From contig NC_135566.1 of assembly GCF_964340395.1 (NCBI RefSeq), positions 15,235,001-15,299,000 on the forward strand: 64,000 nucleotides of DNA. The letters are read 5' to 3'. Positions within the stretch are counted from its first letter, which is position 1. Each line of letters opens with the position of its first letter. Source of the DNA: Glandiceps talaboti. Lineage: Eukaryota; Hemichordata; Enteropneusta; Spengelidae. Shown here in pieces: positions 11,820 to 26,900 of this stretch. Below the pieces are notes generated by a model that saw only the letters and a program-made list of their open reading frames with translations, was not told the origin of the DNA and searched no databases. Position numbers and translations under genes: made by a program.

Positions 11820-13524
11820 GCCAATTTAAAGTAAGTGACAAGTACATAATGACAGGAAATAAATAAACAAATTGGCAATTTGGCAAAAAAAGCTTTTCGC
11901 TAATCAAGTTTGGCGCCACCTCAGAGTTCATACTTTACGGATATTTCAGATACCTGCCTCGCAATATCCTGAGGTTCATTTTATCTCAACAGAAATCAAG
12001 GCATGATCCACAGTCGGCCCCTTTGCATCGTCATTTCAAGGCAAATTCGTTTCATCACCACTTCAAACAGTACCAAAGAAAATAATTTTCACATCTATTC
12101 AATGCAAAGCCATGGATTTAGGTTTTCTCAAACTACTGTTCAATCAATGATGGAATACCATCTGACAGCTATGATGGTTACCATAGTGACATCCATCTGT
12201 TGGTAACTTTACTAGTTCAGCGTATCATTACTTTAGTAATGATAACATTTTCAAAACCCTTTTTTACGTATGAACATTTCTAGCCCCACAAGACAGTGTT
12301 GACGGAAGGAACAATTTTGCTTGTTTCAAAGTTCTAAGTAACAACTAAAGGGTTGCATGTTGTATTCTGATCATTGGGTGACATGATATTAGAAGTGGTA
12401 AAGATTACCATTCACTGTTCACTTTGAAATATTCACTCTTGTAATCACTCGTAGTTCACTCTATCTGGCTCACCGAGATAGGAAGTGTAAGTTTCAATGC
12501 AGTCTGTAGACTTACTGTCAATGTACTCTCTGGAGGTAAACGACATTCGAAAAGTCAAGCTAACGACCATTACGTAGACAATCATACTTAGTCTACTTCT
12601 TTTGAAATATCACGTTATTTCTTGTAAAATGGGGCATGTATAATAAAAAAAACCAAAGCTTTTCAAAACGTCTTGTGAATACCAAGGTAATCCTATCTAG
12701 TCGAAATGGGGTAATATTAACTGTTCTACTATCCTCACGTTTCAAGAAGTTGGCGATACTCAAAATACCACATTTAATGAATCAATGGCATGCTAACATT
12801 ACACACTTTATTGTTTCTATTTTGAATTTTCTAACATTCTATCCCTCACATTTGATTCAGACAAATTGAATAAATAAGAAATATGTGGAATATTTTGTAT
12901 GACATATAAACCCTTGGAAAGGAATTCTAGTCGACCTGAGATCAGCCGTATGCTTCAATACCTATATAATAGATCTATAAAACTTTCTGTACGATAATAA
13001 AAAATCTAATCACATTACGTTACATGGATTTAGTCTTTTTGTAAATCTCCCCAGGTTTGGGAGCAAAAGAGGAAATGTGACTATAAGTTGTATTCTAGAC
13101 ATATCCAACCATACTATAGAAAGTCGTGATTTTGTGCTCAATATGTCATTACATGTAATGGAATGTTTTCCCTATGGAACAATTTTTTAAGTATTTGCGA
13201 GTACATTTACCGCTTGATGGAATGAACCATGGAATGTATTATGAATTTTAAAGTTAGAAATTCCAAAAGTACAACTTCCCTAGAATTGAAAGTGATGGCG
13301 ATTCATTTGACACCATACATATTATATGTGCACGTCTATATTGCATGAAGAAGTTGGCAAGTTCACGGAGATTTTCTTGTTAAACAAACATTTATTCCAT
13401 AAAATTTGTCAATTTGAAAGTAATAATTTACAAACACTATAGTTTCTGATGTGAATGTTCTTAACAACGGTATTGATGTGAGATCACTGGAATGTACAAT
13501 TGAATACACAAAATTCTGTTCAGT

Positions 13525-13600
13525 TATTTTTTTAGTTGTAGCGAGTTCCAAATTTTCGCTGACGTCTCGTCATCTTCGTCAGGGATGTCCTACAATGGAC
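13525..13600 (-). other. Retroelement remnant with CTGACGA-hairpin-GAAA signature
   Basis: On the minus strand CTGACGAAGATGACGAGACG then TCAGCGAAAATTTGGAAC. The stem GATGACG/CGTCAGC has one mismatch and is followed by GAAA, as in the hammerhead-like motifs found in Penelope-like and related elements. Stem I and the cleavage site cannot be completed, so it is probably a decayed remnant. Confidence 0.45.
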
Positions 13601-15057
13601 GGATGCAAAATATTGTAAATGTATGTAATTTAGCTTTAATAATATTTTAGCTCATTTAGCTGAAACAATTTCTGGGTGAAAATGGAACCATTTTAACTGG
13701 TATACTCGGGGTAACTACATGTTACTAAAAAGACTGATTTATATAGTTTGAATCAATTCTGTGGCTGTATAGTACACTGAAGCCAAATATTGGTTATCCG
13801 CCAAAATAACATGGCGCCAAATTGTGAATAATTGTCTTCCCGCTACAATTGCTGAGATCCGAAATAAATACTTTCACAGTAGGCCGTCATAACACTTCTG
13901 CAGAAAGTGTATAATCCGACGTCTTTCACCACAGTGTGTTCATTTTCGTATGTCATTTTGAGTCTGTACGCGCCTTCTTTTTTTTTTTGCAAATGCTTCA
14001 AATAAAAAACATTCTCTAATGAACAGAGTGGTTTATTAGAATGTTTTGATGGCTACTAGAGGTTGATAATTAGGAAGAAAATCCGAGTAGATAATCCAAA
14101 ATGTCTAAATCCTACTTATTCATCATCTCAACACAATACAAACTGTGATTTTGGTGCTGGATTGCATCTTAACTCTGACAAAACAAGGATTGCAAACATT
14201 AAATTAACGCTGAGAAGGAATATGACGTAAAGGGATAATAGAGCGAACAAAGAGAGAGATTCGAGTAGATTTAGAACTGCGCATGTAAAAATCAATTCAA
14301 ATCGTTAATTATATTTCCTCCTGTGCCTTTCACTTGCAAAGTCCTTTTTCACAAAGAAAAACATGTAATAAGAAATGAAGGCTTTTCCCCAATGAATTAT
14401 GCAATATAATTTGCATCAATCATAACACAATGGACAACAGTTGCAATGATCTTTTCTTGCAAGCTTATCACAAAAGCCGAATATGGTAAGCCGATTAAAA
14501 GTCATTTGTACTATATAATCAAAAGGAACTCGTAAAATAAAACTCATACAAAAATAGTTTTTTATGATAGCATATTACATAGTTAGATGATAAACAGTGA
14601 TCGGAGAGTTTCTGTGGACCTTAATCTTTATAATAAGATTGATGTAAAATGAAATATCATCAATGACGTTAGTTTTGGGTAACAATTTCTCTTGTTATCA
14701 CGCCTCCATTGCGAGATGGTTTCTACCTGGACTCACAGACATAATTATAAAGAGACCCTGTGTTCCCCATGTCGATTGTGATTGCGTGTTATAGATTTCA
14801 TTACACTCAGTTACTAGCTGACAACGTATTCTTCAGACTCACAAAATGCGCTGTCTCTGTGTTCATCCCTAAAAAAACAAAAGAAACAGGCCAAGATTAT
14901 CAAAATTTCAATCGTTTAATGTCAATGTTAATACTTACCTTATTTGTAATTGCGTGCATTAAAGTCGTATATTGCTTAAAATGAAATATCATTTTCTGTG
15001 TGGTTATAACTAAGATACAATGCTTTGTAAGATACATTATTGATGTAAAATATTTGT

Positions 15058-15342
15058 CTTATGTATGTATGTATGTATGTATGTATGTATGTATGTATGT
15101 ATGTGTGTGTGTATGTATGTATGTATGTATGTATGTATGTGTGTATGTGTGTATGTATGTATGTATGTGTGTATGTATGTATGTATGTATGTATGTATGT
15201 ATGTCTGAATGTCTGTCTGTATGTATGTATGTATGTATGTATGTATGTATGTATGTATGTATGTATGTATGTATGTATGTATGTATGTATGTATGCGTGG
15301 GTGTGTGCACGCGTGAGTGAGTGTGTGTGTGTGTGTGTGTGT
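15058..15342. repeat. (TATG)n microsatellite with (TG)n tail
   Basis: Long TATG array with TGTG and CTGT interruptions to about 15294, then a TG run to 15342. It lies only about 20 bases past the putative cyclase stop. Confidence 0.97.
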
Positions 15343-15363
15343 TTGTGTTAAAGATTTGTCTTC

Positions 15364-15441
15364 TTACCGTGCATATTTCGGGAGGGGTTTCGAAAAATCA
15401 TCCTTTCCTTCTAACCAAAACGTACACAGAAGTCCCTTTCC
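15364..15441 (-). CDS. Receptor guanylate cyclase exon 23 (C-terminal, stop or further splice)
   Basis: It encodes [20 protein letters not shown] and five more residues, then TAA (residues 1021-1045). This is the family end 'KGKG…tyWL.G…f.kPLP'. Acceptor TTTCAG|GGA. The stop overlaps a near-perfect donor, CACG|GTAAGA, with the exon end then at 15368. The protein may therefore stop here or be spliced to a tail exon that I did not find. No clear AATAAA was seen within the next few hundred bases downstream. Confidence 0.87.
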   Translation of the reverse strand, partial: GKGLLCTFWLEGKDDFSKPLPKYAR

Positions 15442-18400
15442 CTGAAACAAGATGTATATCATCACAGAAATACTGATACAATGAACGCCAAATGAACGAA
15501 AGTTTACAAGAAACAATTTATAGCCACTCTTCACGTAGAATAACTACAATCAACTGCAAATGATACATGTTTCATATATCGACAAAGATAGAAAAATATG
15601 TCTTTGTGGACAACATTTGACTGACGCACAACATGTCCAAAGAAGTATCCCATGTCCATTCGGAGGGATAAACATGCATTGGCTGTGCAGATCAATACAA
15701 AAGAGAGTGTGATCATTTCTAGTTGAGGATATGTGGTGATCGGAAGGCGACCTTCCCGTAGGCATGTGAGTAATACTTAAAGACTATGTTTTGCCTATAT
15801 TTGGGTACGAAGATAGTGACAGCAAGGTACACACGACCTACATACCTTCACGCTTATGCATCCACGTTTGCATGTTTTATAACCTCCTATATCATCTAAA
15901 GCAGTTCGGGTCATATCACTGATATGTATACGGAGCGCTGTGAATAATGAAATTTAATTAGCCTATCTAACATTACATTTATACATTTGACTATATACTT
16001 GATGGAGTTGACTTAACTTTTTTGAATATATAAAGGAGCTTTACGTAATTAAAAGGGGGAGCCTGGGGAAATCAAGATTTGCTCTCCCCCCACCCCATTA
16101 TTGAAAGCTTCCTAATCGAGAATTTGGTCTTGTCGTAATACAACGGGTAACAGATAACTAAACTGTTTGTCACTGTTGTTTATACCATCCATATCAAGTG
16201 TAAAAGTATAGTGTTACATTTGCTTTAATCATTAGCCCAGTATGTGGTGTCTCTTACTGTAATGTAATCAATGTGTAAACAACGTTACTGGTACAAAGCA
16301 CAAGTTACTCGTAAATTGCCTAGAGAGTAAACATAATGTCGTAAGATGTCTTGGTTTCCCTTAGAACAATAGATAATTACAGTTGTGTCACTTGACGTTA
16401 GGGACACCACAACCTGGGCTGATGATTTAAATATATGTAACAGTATACTTTTACACTTGATATGGATGCTATGAACGATTGTGACAAGCAGTACAATCGC
16501 TTTACTTGACTGTTACCGGTTGTAAAACATTCAAGCCATTGTTGTTCACCACTAAACCTTAAAAATAATACTAGAGACAAACTTAATATTGTTGTCTCCG
16601 ACGCTGCAATGAAGTACGAATGGCATGGTTTCCCTATTAGAATCAGAAATTGTCTTTTACAATAGAGTCGAGGAATCGTGACTTCAAATGGAAGTAGCTA
16701 CAGAACAGTACATGGAGATCCTACGTATCCCGTTAATTTTCCATGATCAATTTTACCACATATCATGTTTTTAATATAGGCGTACGTGATGTAAGCATAG
16801 TAATGGGAAATGACTATTCATTAGGTTCATTACGTTTTCTGTTAGTTGGTGAAAGTCCTTTGAGAATACACTGAAATAACCTGAAGGTAAAGACCTCTCT
16901 ATCCAACACCGCAACATAATGGCGAAGGTATACCGTGTAACTGTTTCGATTTATATCGCTATGCTCTGCTATAAATGAGTACAAAGACGGCTAGAAACAG
17001 CTAATATATTTTAATGTTTCTGTATATTCTGTATATGTAATATTTCAAATCGTAACACTTGTACATAGGTTGATGGTTGTGGATATTCGATTAGTCGAAC
17101 TCTCCGAGATGTATATCCTTCGGTGTATGAGACAAGTATATGGAAAATAAAGACAGCCATTGTATGGTTATCTTTGTTTTGCTTCTTTACTTGATCGTCA
17201 ACATGTGTATCATTCATCTATACCATCGAAAAGTTCATAGCGGACATCAGTGTACATTTGAGAGTGGATCAGTGATGTTTCTTTCAGCTGCCCTTTGACA
17301 CAACGAGGTTGACAGATCATATGAGCTCAGTTCTGCTATAACTATGAATACTTTTCATGTCCATTGTGTTGTGCGACACACATTGTGTATCACTATCTTT
17401 TTTCTTATTTTTTGATATCAAATTAAGGTTTGTTAGGACCTAGGTGTCCACAGTTAAACGTGACGAACTGAAAAGTTACCAATGCAGTGATATGATCACA
17501 GTGTCGTATGCGTGTCGTTGTTAGGGTATCGATAATGGGATCCATTGAAGAGATCAGGAATAACAAGAACCAACGTTGCAATAAAATCTCACGAACTCAT
17601 GCCTTGTGGTGGTTAGAAATAGTATGCAGAATTTCATCGCCAATATTTTTTGGATATATGATACTTCATTTTATGCTATAGTTGGCTAACAACTAACAGG
17701 CATCAAAAACAGTACTTGATGTTTACTAAATATATACGAGTAATAAACCTTATTCGATAGTTTGTGTCTTCAGAAAATTTGCATTTACCTTGTCCATTAG
17801 ATTCCATCCTTGAGGCCATATTGACAGTATCACCAAAGAGACAATATCGTGGCATAGTAAGTCCAACTATCCCAGCAACGCAGCCACCAGAGTGAATACC
17901 AATACGAAGTTGTAACTGTCTTTCTGGCAAGTGTCGTATTTTAAATGTGGTGACTTCACTGAGTAAATGTAACGCCATGTTGGCTATTTCACCTGCGTGG
18001 CGTTTACCATTTCGTTGAGGCAGACCAGAAACCACCATGTACGCGTCTCCTATCGTTTCAACCTTTTGATCACAAAGTGATAATATCTTATGATAGTAAC
18101 TAAGTTTTGATTTAGCATTCCAAACAATCTACATAAGAATATTTGTGACACAGTTTCGTTTACTGTTTTCAATAGTGCACGGCTGTAGACAACTGCACAT
18201 TTGCACATAACCCATTTTACAAATATATACACGTGTACATCAAAGGCAAACACATTTTGTTCCAATATTTTACTACCATGTGGCATAATCCATGTAAAAT
18301 ATGAATACCGGTAAAGGCAACTAAAATCCTGTCAACCACTACCCATTCCCACTACCCAAGTTAACAAAAACGGGCAAAATACAAATAGAAACTTTGACAG

Positions 18401-21400
18401 GCGGTAGCAGTCAGTTATTTAAAGCGTTCTCAGTTATTACCTTAGAAGAAATAAACCTAAATCGGCTACTGAACGTGAATCATCCAAGGTTGTTCTTATT
18501 TACTAGTAGTCTAGTTTGTTGTAATGTAGCATCCAGAATGAGACTCACACACAAAGGAGTAATCTCTGTATTTCTGTACATCTCTGCTGTGCGCAGACAA
18601 ACATAGACATATTTGCTAATAGTATGATGAAAGATCATCTGTGCAAAAGTTCAGTCTAAGTTAATGGGCTTATTGCTAATGTGTTAGCGTTTACAGTAGA
18701 CACGATCTCATTACAACTAGATTCAGACTATTTTTTTCAAAAAGGAGTGAATTCCAGGGTCGATCCATGTCTTTCCTAAAAGAATTAATAACAAGATTCT
18801 ACGTTATGTTCTGTGCAATATCATAAGTAGTTAGAATAGATTAGGAATCCGATTAGCCAATTTGTAAGAAGTCGATTAAATTCGTTCAAGTCTCTAGGCC
18901 TTTTTTCATTCTTAACGTGAAAGATTTTTTTTTTTTAAAAGTGTAAAAAAAAACAACTAAAAACGTTCGAAGAATATAACCCTTAAACCACAATCTCCCA
19001 AAGGACTGATGTCAGTCTAAAAGCTTATGTACTATTTGCATGAATCCTACCAGCACGTCCTTACCATTTCAATCACACCTGTATTATTTTAGAAAGATGA
19101 TATGAGAGTTATGTGGTCTAATTTATGTATGAACGAATATTAAATGGATCGAGCATCTTCAGTTTCTATAAATTGCCTACCTAAAGAATGTTCTAAAGCT
19201 AAATAAGAGCATTTCTTCAGATTGTGGTATATAATAGTTTTTTTTACCTTATATACATCGAAGTTCATTATTGTACCATCGAACATGCTATACAGATCAT
19301 TTAGAAAGTCAACGACCTGAAATCAAAACAACGTAAAGAAGATTGAGATTACGATGAAGATTACGATTAGGAAAGACTACTCCCCGAGGGCCACTGTGTT
19401 TGATAATCAAAGTACCGCGATTAACTCAAAATTTCCCAAATGAAAGCTTGTTCCCGATCCTTTGAAATAATTATAGTAAATTTGGTTGTTGAATGCCTTG
19501 TTGCCAAGAAAATCAGCAATATGTTTTTTTCCCCGTAATATTACTAAGGCTAGACTTGTTGCGATGGAAACGTTTCTTTTTGAAAATGTTTTGTTAGGTA
19601 CAAAAACTTACTCATAATATCGCACTCCGTTAACAGTACTGCATCAATTGTTGTGTGAACGTATTTGTATCTGTATACAAGCTAAATCAATTTGATTTTT
19701 GGGTCCGCACCCTAAAATCAGCTCCCTTAACAGCAATCACGATTTCAACCTGTTTCTGTACTGCTTATGGATAATATCGGCCACTGATTAACATGTACCA
19801 TTGATATTTTAACAATTTTCAGTGAATATATTGTGTCTGATCGAAAAATTATACTCTAGTACAGTTTTAGCATGGTGACAGATTCAAAACCTAGTCTTCC
19901 TTAGAGATTTAAACTTGCCACTGCACTATCTTCAGATAATATTAACATACAGTGTCTTTTATAAGTAATTGACTAATTTTTAGTGAATATATCTTTTGTT
20001 AATTTTAATTTTGATTTTAATTTTTATTTAAAATGTCCAAGTAGCAGTTAATGCAGGTTTAGCACAAATTTTGACGAATAATGTCGCGAACATTCTCGAA
20101 TAAATATCAATGCATAGTGTTCCCTCATTTCTCTTCTTGATTTTAACTGGGATTGGGTTTGCGGTGTCACACAGTAGCAGAACAAATATAAAACGTCAAA
20201 GTCTGAACAAGATCTCAGAGACTGAGACTACGAGTAATTAGTATACCACCCAATCCATACACATAAATCTATCCTCAGGATTATACAGCAAATCCCGAAA
20301 AGCAAGGCTTGCATACATAATTATCTTATTTTATCTTATCTTAAGATAAGACACACGAAGACAGGGATTTTCAATTACAGTAAGATGATCATACATGTAA
20401 CTATGACTCAAGATAAGATAGGATAAGATAACTAAAAACAGAGATTAGATCACCGAAGGCATTGTACCTGCAAAGGTCCACTCTCTGAACAGAGTTGAGT
20501 AAAGCCTACTATATCTGAGAAGAATATTGTAACATGATCGTATGTTTCCGGATCAACTCGCTGTCCACTTTTTAGTCTGTCTGCAACGCTCCTAAAACAA
20601 ACATATAGCATATATTAATATTATTTTAATTCACTGGGTACCTTGTATTTCACGATGCAACGACTAGAACATTATAGAGTTGTGGAGTATTCAAGTGATC
20701 AACGGTGACTGAAACTTGCTAGGTTCAGTTACAGTACTGATCACCTGCACATACTTCACAGAGGTTTACATTTCATAAATAGGTTTGGTATTCATGAAAT
20801 GTTAACAACATAAACTACTGTGAACCTGAATGCATATCTTGAAATTCTTCATATCAGCAAATTAATTGTACCTGTGTTATGGTATAGAATAAAGAAGTGG
20901 GTAGGAGGACCAGGATATGCCGACTTGAAGGGATGGGAGGGATGGTATCTGGGTTGATTAGTAAAGTTAAGAGAACGAATGACCAGATGCCATTAATTTA
21001 ATTGAATGTCTTTATTCCACAATGTTTCGAGCACTAGGCATAGAATAAACGCAACCAACGCATAACTTAGCTATCGACATGACACATGGAACAAATTAGC
21101 CGCACCAAGCTACCAAGCACATATCACACAAACATAGATGAGTCAAAACCAAGAAAATAACAATAACTGAACAAACTCTTAATGAGATTTCATTTCAATT
21201 ATTTTATATATTGTGGTAAAAAAAGTGAAAACTTTGCTAGTCTTCACAGCAACTTACTTCGGCAACATGCTGTATAAAAGTCTATCAGTTTTCTTCTTTT
21301 CCTCCAGTAACTGTTTCGTTCTTTCTCCTACAATTTCTTCTAAGTTGTTTGCATACTTCTCCATCATTTTTAACATGTTATCCATTATGTTTATACTCCT

Positions 21401-23912
21401 GAAATCAATGTGTAAATTGAGACATTAGCGTTAGCTATTCTTGAAACAATTGGTGAAGTATTAGCTATCCTGTCCACTAAATACAACACTTAAACTATCA
21501 ATATGCTCAAACAACCAATGACATGACTCAGTATCAAAATAAAGAGAAATAAATTAAAGTAACAGGTATTTCTATTTATGATATTTAGACCACCCTCTGT
21601 ACCAAGAGCTCCAAATCAAAGTTGATATGATGGTTTATATTATCATTGTTTTAAATGTGTTTTCATTTTCCTTATATCTGAGAAGCAATAGTTCTTGTAA
21701 ACATGACGTACGCTATCCACATTTGATCATTTCTATTCTCTCGATAAGGTCACTGTTTCTAAACTGTTTTACAAAAATAAAGATAACAAAAGCGATAAAG
21801 ATAAAATAATAACCAAATAGCGCAACTTATTTAGCATATCTGAGACATATAGAGATTCATATGACCAATGAACGAACGGATGGATGAAAGATTTATATGT
21901 CAACATTATGCTTTAACAAGACCATCAAATTTTCAGTATGTTGCTGTGAGCAGTTCATGTAGAATTAATCCATAATACATGTTTCATGAAAAAGGATATC
22001 TTGACGTGTATTTTTTTAAAAAGGTACGCGTATCCCAATTGCAAGTATTATTTTTCATACATACTGTAATTTTTTATCACGGTGGCCCATAAAACTTTAG
22101 ATACACTGACTTACTTTTTATTGGTTATTATAACTAATCTCCTCCTAATGTCTGGAAAGGTTGGCCGCGTGCTTGGATCTTCATCCCAACACCGTTCCAT
22201 TAAACTGGATACCCTAGCCTGCTCGGTGTGCCCTGACCATTCACTCTGTATTGTTGGTCGGAATGGTTTAGAACCACCCTTTCGAACCAAGTCAGTTATT
22301 TCTGCAATTATAAGACAAAGCAACAAAATTACTACTAGCTTCTCAGTTTCGGTTTCCTTTCATCAATTTACTCTAAGACATCCCAAAGTACAAAACATGT
22401 ATACAAATTATGGTGTTTTTTTGGTACGTGTGGACACATCTTTCTCAGAGTTCTTCCGATTGGACAAAGGGTGAAAAACAAACGTAATCTTTTATTACCT
22501 TTCGGCGACATTTGATCTGTATTGAATGCACCGTTTCTTGTGAGTATTTCTTTGATAATGATAGCAAAACTGTAAACGTCTCCTTTCTGAGTTCCAATCA
22601 AAGGTGACTCTGAGGATCGCAATAACTCTGGCGCCGTCCATAACATACCTTCAGTTAAAAGAACATTGTGTTTTCGCTATCTTTTATTTTAAAGGAAACG
22701 ACTGATGGTTGATTAACAAAAAGTATAAGAATATTGACAACCAGAATAAAACTAAAGTAGGTGATAAATCCAAATGAAAAAAACATGATTTGGTATGAAC
22801 TTGATCTTTTATAACGTTCATGAAAAATAAATTAGACCTCTCCATTGGCAAGAATCTATCTTCCACAGCATGGTTAACACATTAAAGTACAGTAAGCCTA
22901 AAGATCGATAGATCAAATTCAATTCCTACCCACAGAGTCAGTCGGAATTGTGTGCAGTTTTGACACGTCTATCACGATGGATGTATGGAATAAACTAGAC
23001 GCATGTTTCAAATCCAACGATGTGGTTTTAAATGTACTTACATTAAAGTCAGAGACAACCAGAAGTTTTGAAAGTCAAGCTCACTTAATAACTACATACA
23101 TTGAACTCCATGACATGATAAGAGATACATTGACATGACGTCGGAAATTTTACACTTACGTGAAAAATGTGCATATTCTCCTCTGTCCTTCTGATCGTTT
23201 TGTTTGAAACGATTCAATCCATAATCGGTAATTTTTAATACCCATCGACTGTCAATTACACAGTTTGAAGATTTGAGCAGACCATGACACGTTAATGCCG
23301 ATCTATGCAGATATTCCATGCCCTGTACATGACGAGATTAACATATCACAGTTAACTTTGCACTTAAATATACCACTGGATCTTTAGTATTGAAATTATG
23401 TGTACAACAAATGCAATAGCCATATGTGGATGTTCTTTTTTCGCTTTTTCTTTTTTAAACTTATTTTTATTGTAGGTTCATGAAAGGAAATGAATACATT
23501 TACAAAAAAAGCTCTCTGTTCATAAAGAACCAAATGTCACAGGTTGTCATTCCACCTACTGAAATACCTCATAGAGAAATATAATGGTTGGAATGGCTAT
23601 GGATATTCTTGACAATACATACATACATACATACATACATACATACATACATACATACATACATACATACATACATACATGCATACATACATACATACAT
23701 ACGTGCATACATACATGCATACGCACACGCGCGCGCGCGCGCAAACACATACATACATACATACATACATACATACATACATACATACATACATACATAC
23801 ATACATACATACACACACACACATACACACCCACTCACTCAGTTACTCACTCACTCACTCACTCACTCACTCACTCACTCACTCACTCACTCACTCACTC
23901 ACTCACTCAGAC

Positions 23913-23956
<44 letters not shown>

Positions 23957-26900
23957 CACTCATTCACTCACTCACTCACTCACTCACTCACTCACTCACA
24001 CTCAAATCGCAAACAGCAGGCTACCCACCTTAATAATATCGAAAAGCAGTGACGTCTTAAACAACCAATCAAGTTTGATATCATCATTTTCCAAAATGTC
24101 CTGAAAATCAAATACAACAATGTAAATTACACGATGAATATTTGCATAAAAATTTCATAGACACAGACGACAGAAAACATATTCAGCAAAGGACGTTTAC
24201 CTGTAGACTACCCTTGGAACAGTATTGTGACAAAATGCAAATATTTGGTGGATCTGGACAAAATCCGATGAATGGATTAATGTTTGAGTGACTCATCTCA
24301 CGCATCTGAGAAACAGAAAGAAAGGATAATTTTTTTAATAAATCTATTGATGTATAAGAAAAAATCCATTTTTTAAATGTTTGTGCTTGCGTTATTTTAA
24401 TTATTTAGGAATGTAATGAATATTACTTCTTATATACCTTATACATTTTATATAACTATAGGCGTTATTAAGCTATGTGCATTAGTCACTACAGGTGGAA
24501 GTCAACCCCATCCCCATTGATAAGATGTTGACTATTGATTCATACCATCTATCGTATTAGATTATTTTTTCAAGGAAACGAAATGTTTGCAAAACAAGAG
24601 ACACGCTGTGATTATGCTTAACGCGTAACTCTTTGAATTTGAGACAAACGAACCGTAGTATTATTTGAACGACGGCATGTTTTCAAACAGTACTGAACAC
24701 CTTGAAATTAGGAGGGTATGACGTCACTTTCCCCCACATTATTTGCGGTAAAATGGCAGAGTTCACTTCAACTCAACATTACCTATCTCGCCCAACTCCA
24801 AAGCTAACAACTTTAATACGTTCTATTGTATTTGACAAACACCACATACATATTGAATAAAGTCTCCTATAGTTCCAAATGAATGCTAGAAAGGCATAAA
24901 AATACGTTTGGATGGACTTCTTCTGTAACGTTAAAAATGTCTCCAATATTTTTTGACAATTTGAAGGTGTATTCATTTCCAAGACAACTTCAAACTTTTC
25001 CATGATTTAGTATCGAAAATTATTACAACTGTATGATTAATAATTGTTTTGTTGTACCTTTGATACACACAGAGAGAGTCAATTTCATGGTTTCATTTTC
25101 TGAAGATTGATCTAGGGGTTTACGACAAGGCTCGACTCCCATGTTATCCAATCTCTCTGGCTCGTTAACCGTGGACCTCGTTGTTGAAGTATTTTTGTAC
25201 ATTCATTATGATCCCTTTTAAGAGGGCAAATTACAGAAACCCTTGCGCAATTGTTCAGTTTGTCCACCCATATTGTCTGTTTATTGCTTGTGAACTAACG
25301 AAAAAATAGTTTATAGTGCTCGTGAACCTCGGCAAAATAACGAACAACAGAGTCATAAATCGGAACTAATTTCAAAACTACCCTTTTAGCACTGTACTAT
25401 CAAACTCATAAATGTATAGTCGTCAGAAGGTACTTACCATTTTCATTTCAAGTAAATCAGTACGTGTCATGGTCACTGTGTCTATCGGTAGGTGTTTGAT
25501 TGCCACGATACTTTCCCTGTACGCTCCGACTTTGGTAAATATCTGTTCTTGATCGAGACTAAGATTCTGACTGGAAGATCGAAATCCAGCATGTGAACTA
25601 CGAATGCTTCTTATGCTTAAACCACTTGCCTGGAATAAGGAAAACGATGCTAAACACTCGTAAATCCATATCGGGGTGAATGTGGAATTAACATACATAC
25701 ATACATACATACATACATACATACATACATACATACATACATACATACATACACTTCATTGCATACCTATCGTAAATCAAAAAAATACTATATGAATGGC
25801 ACACTAAAAAAGTTACTGTAAAAGGGTAGAATTGGCACTGCTTTCGAATCAATAGAAACATACAAAGCTATCCATTTTACGAGTCTTGTCGAATACAATG
25901 TCGATGTAATTAACTTTCCACATCATACTGGCAAGTTCCTCTTCCAGTTTCTTTCTCCTGTACAGAACAATAGATATAACAAGTTCGAACACAAATTATT
26001 GTATATTTTATGGACAACTATCCCTCAATAACGCACATTTTTTCCCAAAAAGTAATTCTAATAATAATAATATTGATACTATAGTAAAATGTAAAGACGG
26101 CCTAAAAGTCGTGTTTGAACCCTATGGCATCAAACTCTCAAAGTATGACCTTTGCTAGGTCTAGAATACTCACAATCACATTAGTGCCGGCAATGCAATA
26201 GTGCCACTTAGATGGTGACCAAATTAATTACCCTAGTTTCGTTTTCCATATACTTCTACACAGAAACAGGAGTGGATTGTTCTATTCGGACTTTTACACA
26301 CATAACGATGTACAATAACGTAATTCAAATCACCCCTTTGGTAACAATGTTATCTTAATGGCCATGTATGTATATATGTTATCGTGGTTAACAATTACAG
26401 GTTGTGAATGCCAAGACTAAAATCTGTGGAAAGACAATTTGTGACTTTTACTTTACATTACATGTAAGTACAAATCCTGACGTGGATAAGTCTGCCATAA
26501 CTTTAGGTAAAACTGGTTTAAAAGAAAGTCACAAATTGCTTTATATAACGTATTGAGAATGACGTTACATCATTAAAACAAGGGACCTATCTTTTCGTTA
26601 TTTTCTAGCCTGTGGCTGTTAAATATGAATGTAATTTAATTGGTCGGATTACGGCATATCAAAACCTGCCTCGATAATATCCTGCATGCTAATAGATAAT
26701 ATCTTCCAGACGCAATGTATAGCTGTCGGAGGACATATTTCTTTGTACCAAAAATAATGACAAAAACTCATTTGACATATTGCGAAATCTCAAATAAAAC
26801 AACTCCTTTGCTTTGTGTCTGCAAAGTGTCCCTTGGGTTGTTTTGAGCCATGGGTATTAAGTCACACAGTAACTTTTAACTCACTAATTTAAAGAGAGAA

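Larger units (their letters stand above)
11160..15057. other. Non-coding region downstream of the cyclase gene
   Basis: I see no convincing exon. It contains an (ATTC)n run at 11786-11819 and a hammerhead-like signature at 13540-13600 on the minus strand. If the cyclase is spliced past exon 23, its last exon and polyadenylation site could be here, but I could not identify them. Confidence 0.55.

Noticed and set aside
15531-15765. Overlapping minus-strand frames between cyclase exons 22 and 23
   Set aside because: They fall within the intron once exons 22 and 23 are phased together; no conserved motif.
22082-22474. 130-codon plus-strand frame
   Set aside because: It is antisense to cyclase exon 17, whose minus-strand reading is clearly conserved.
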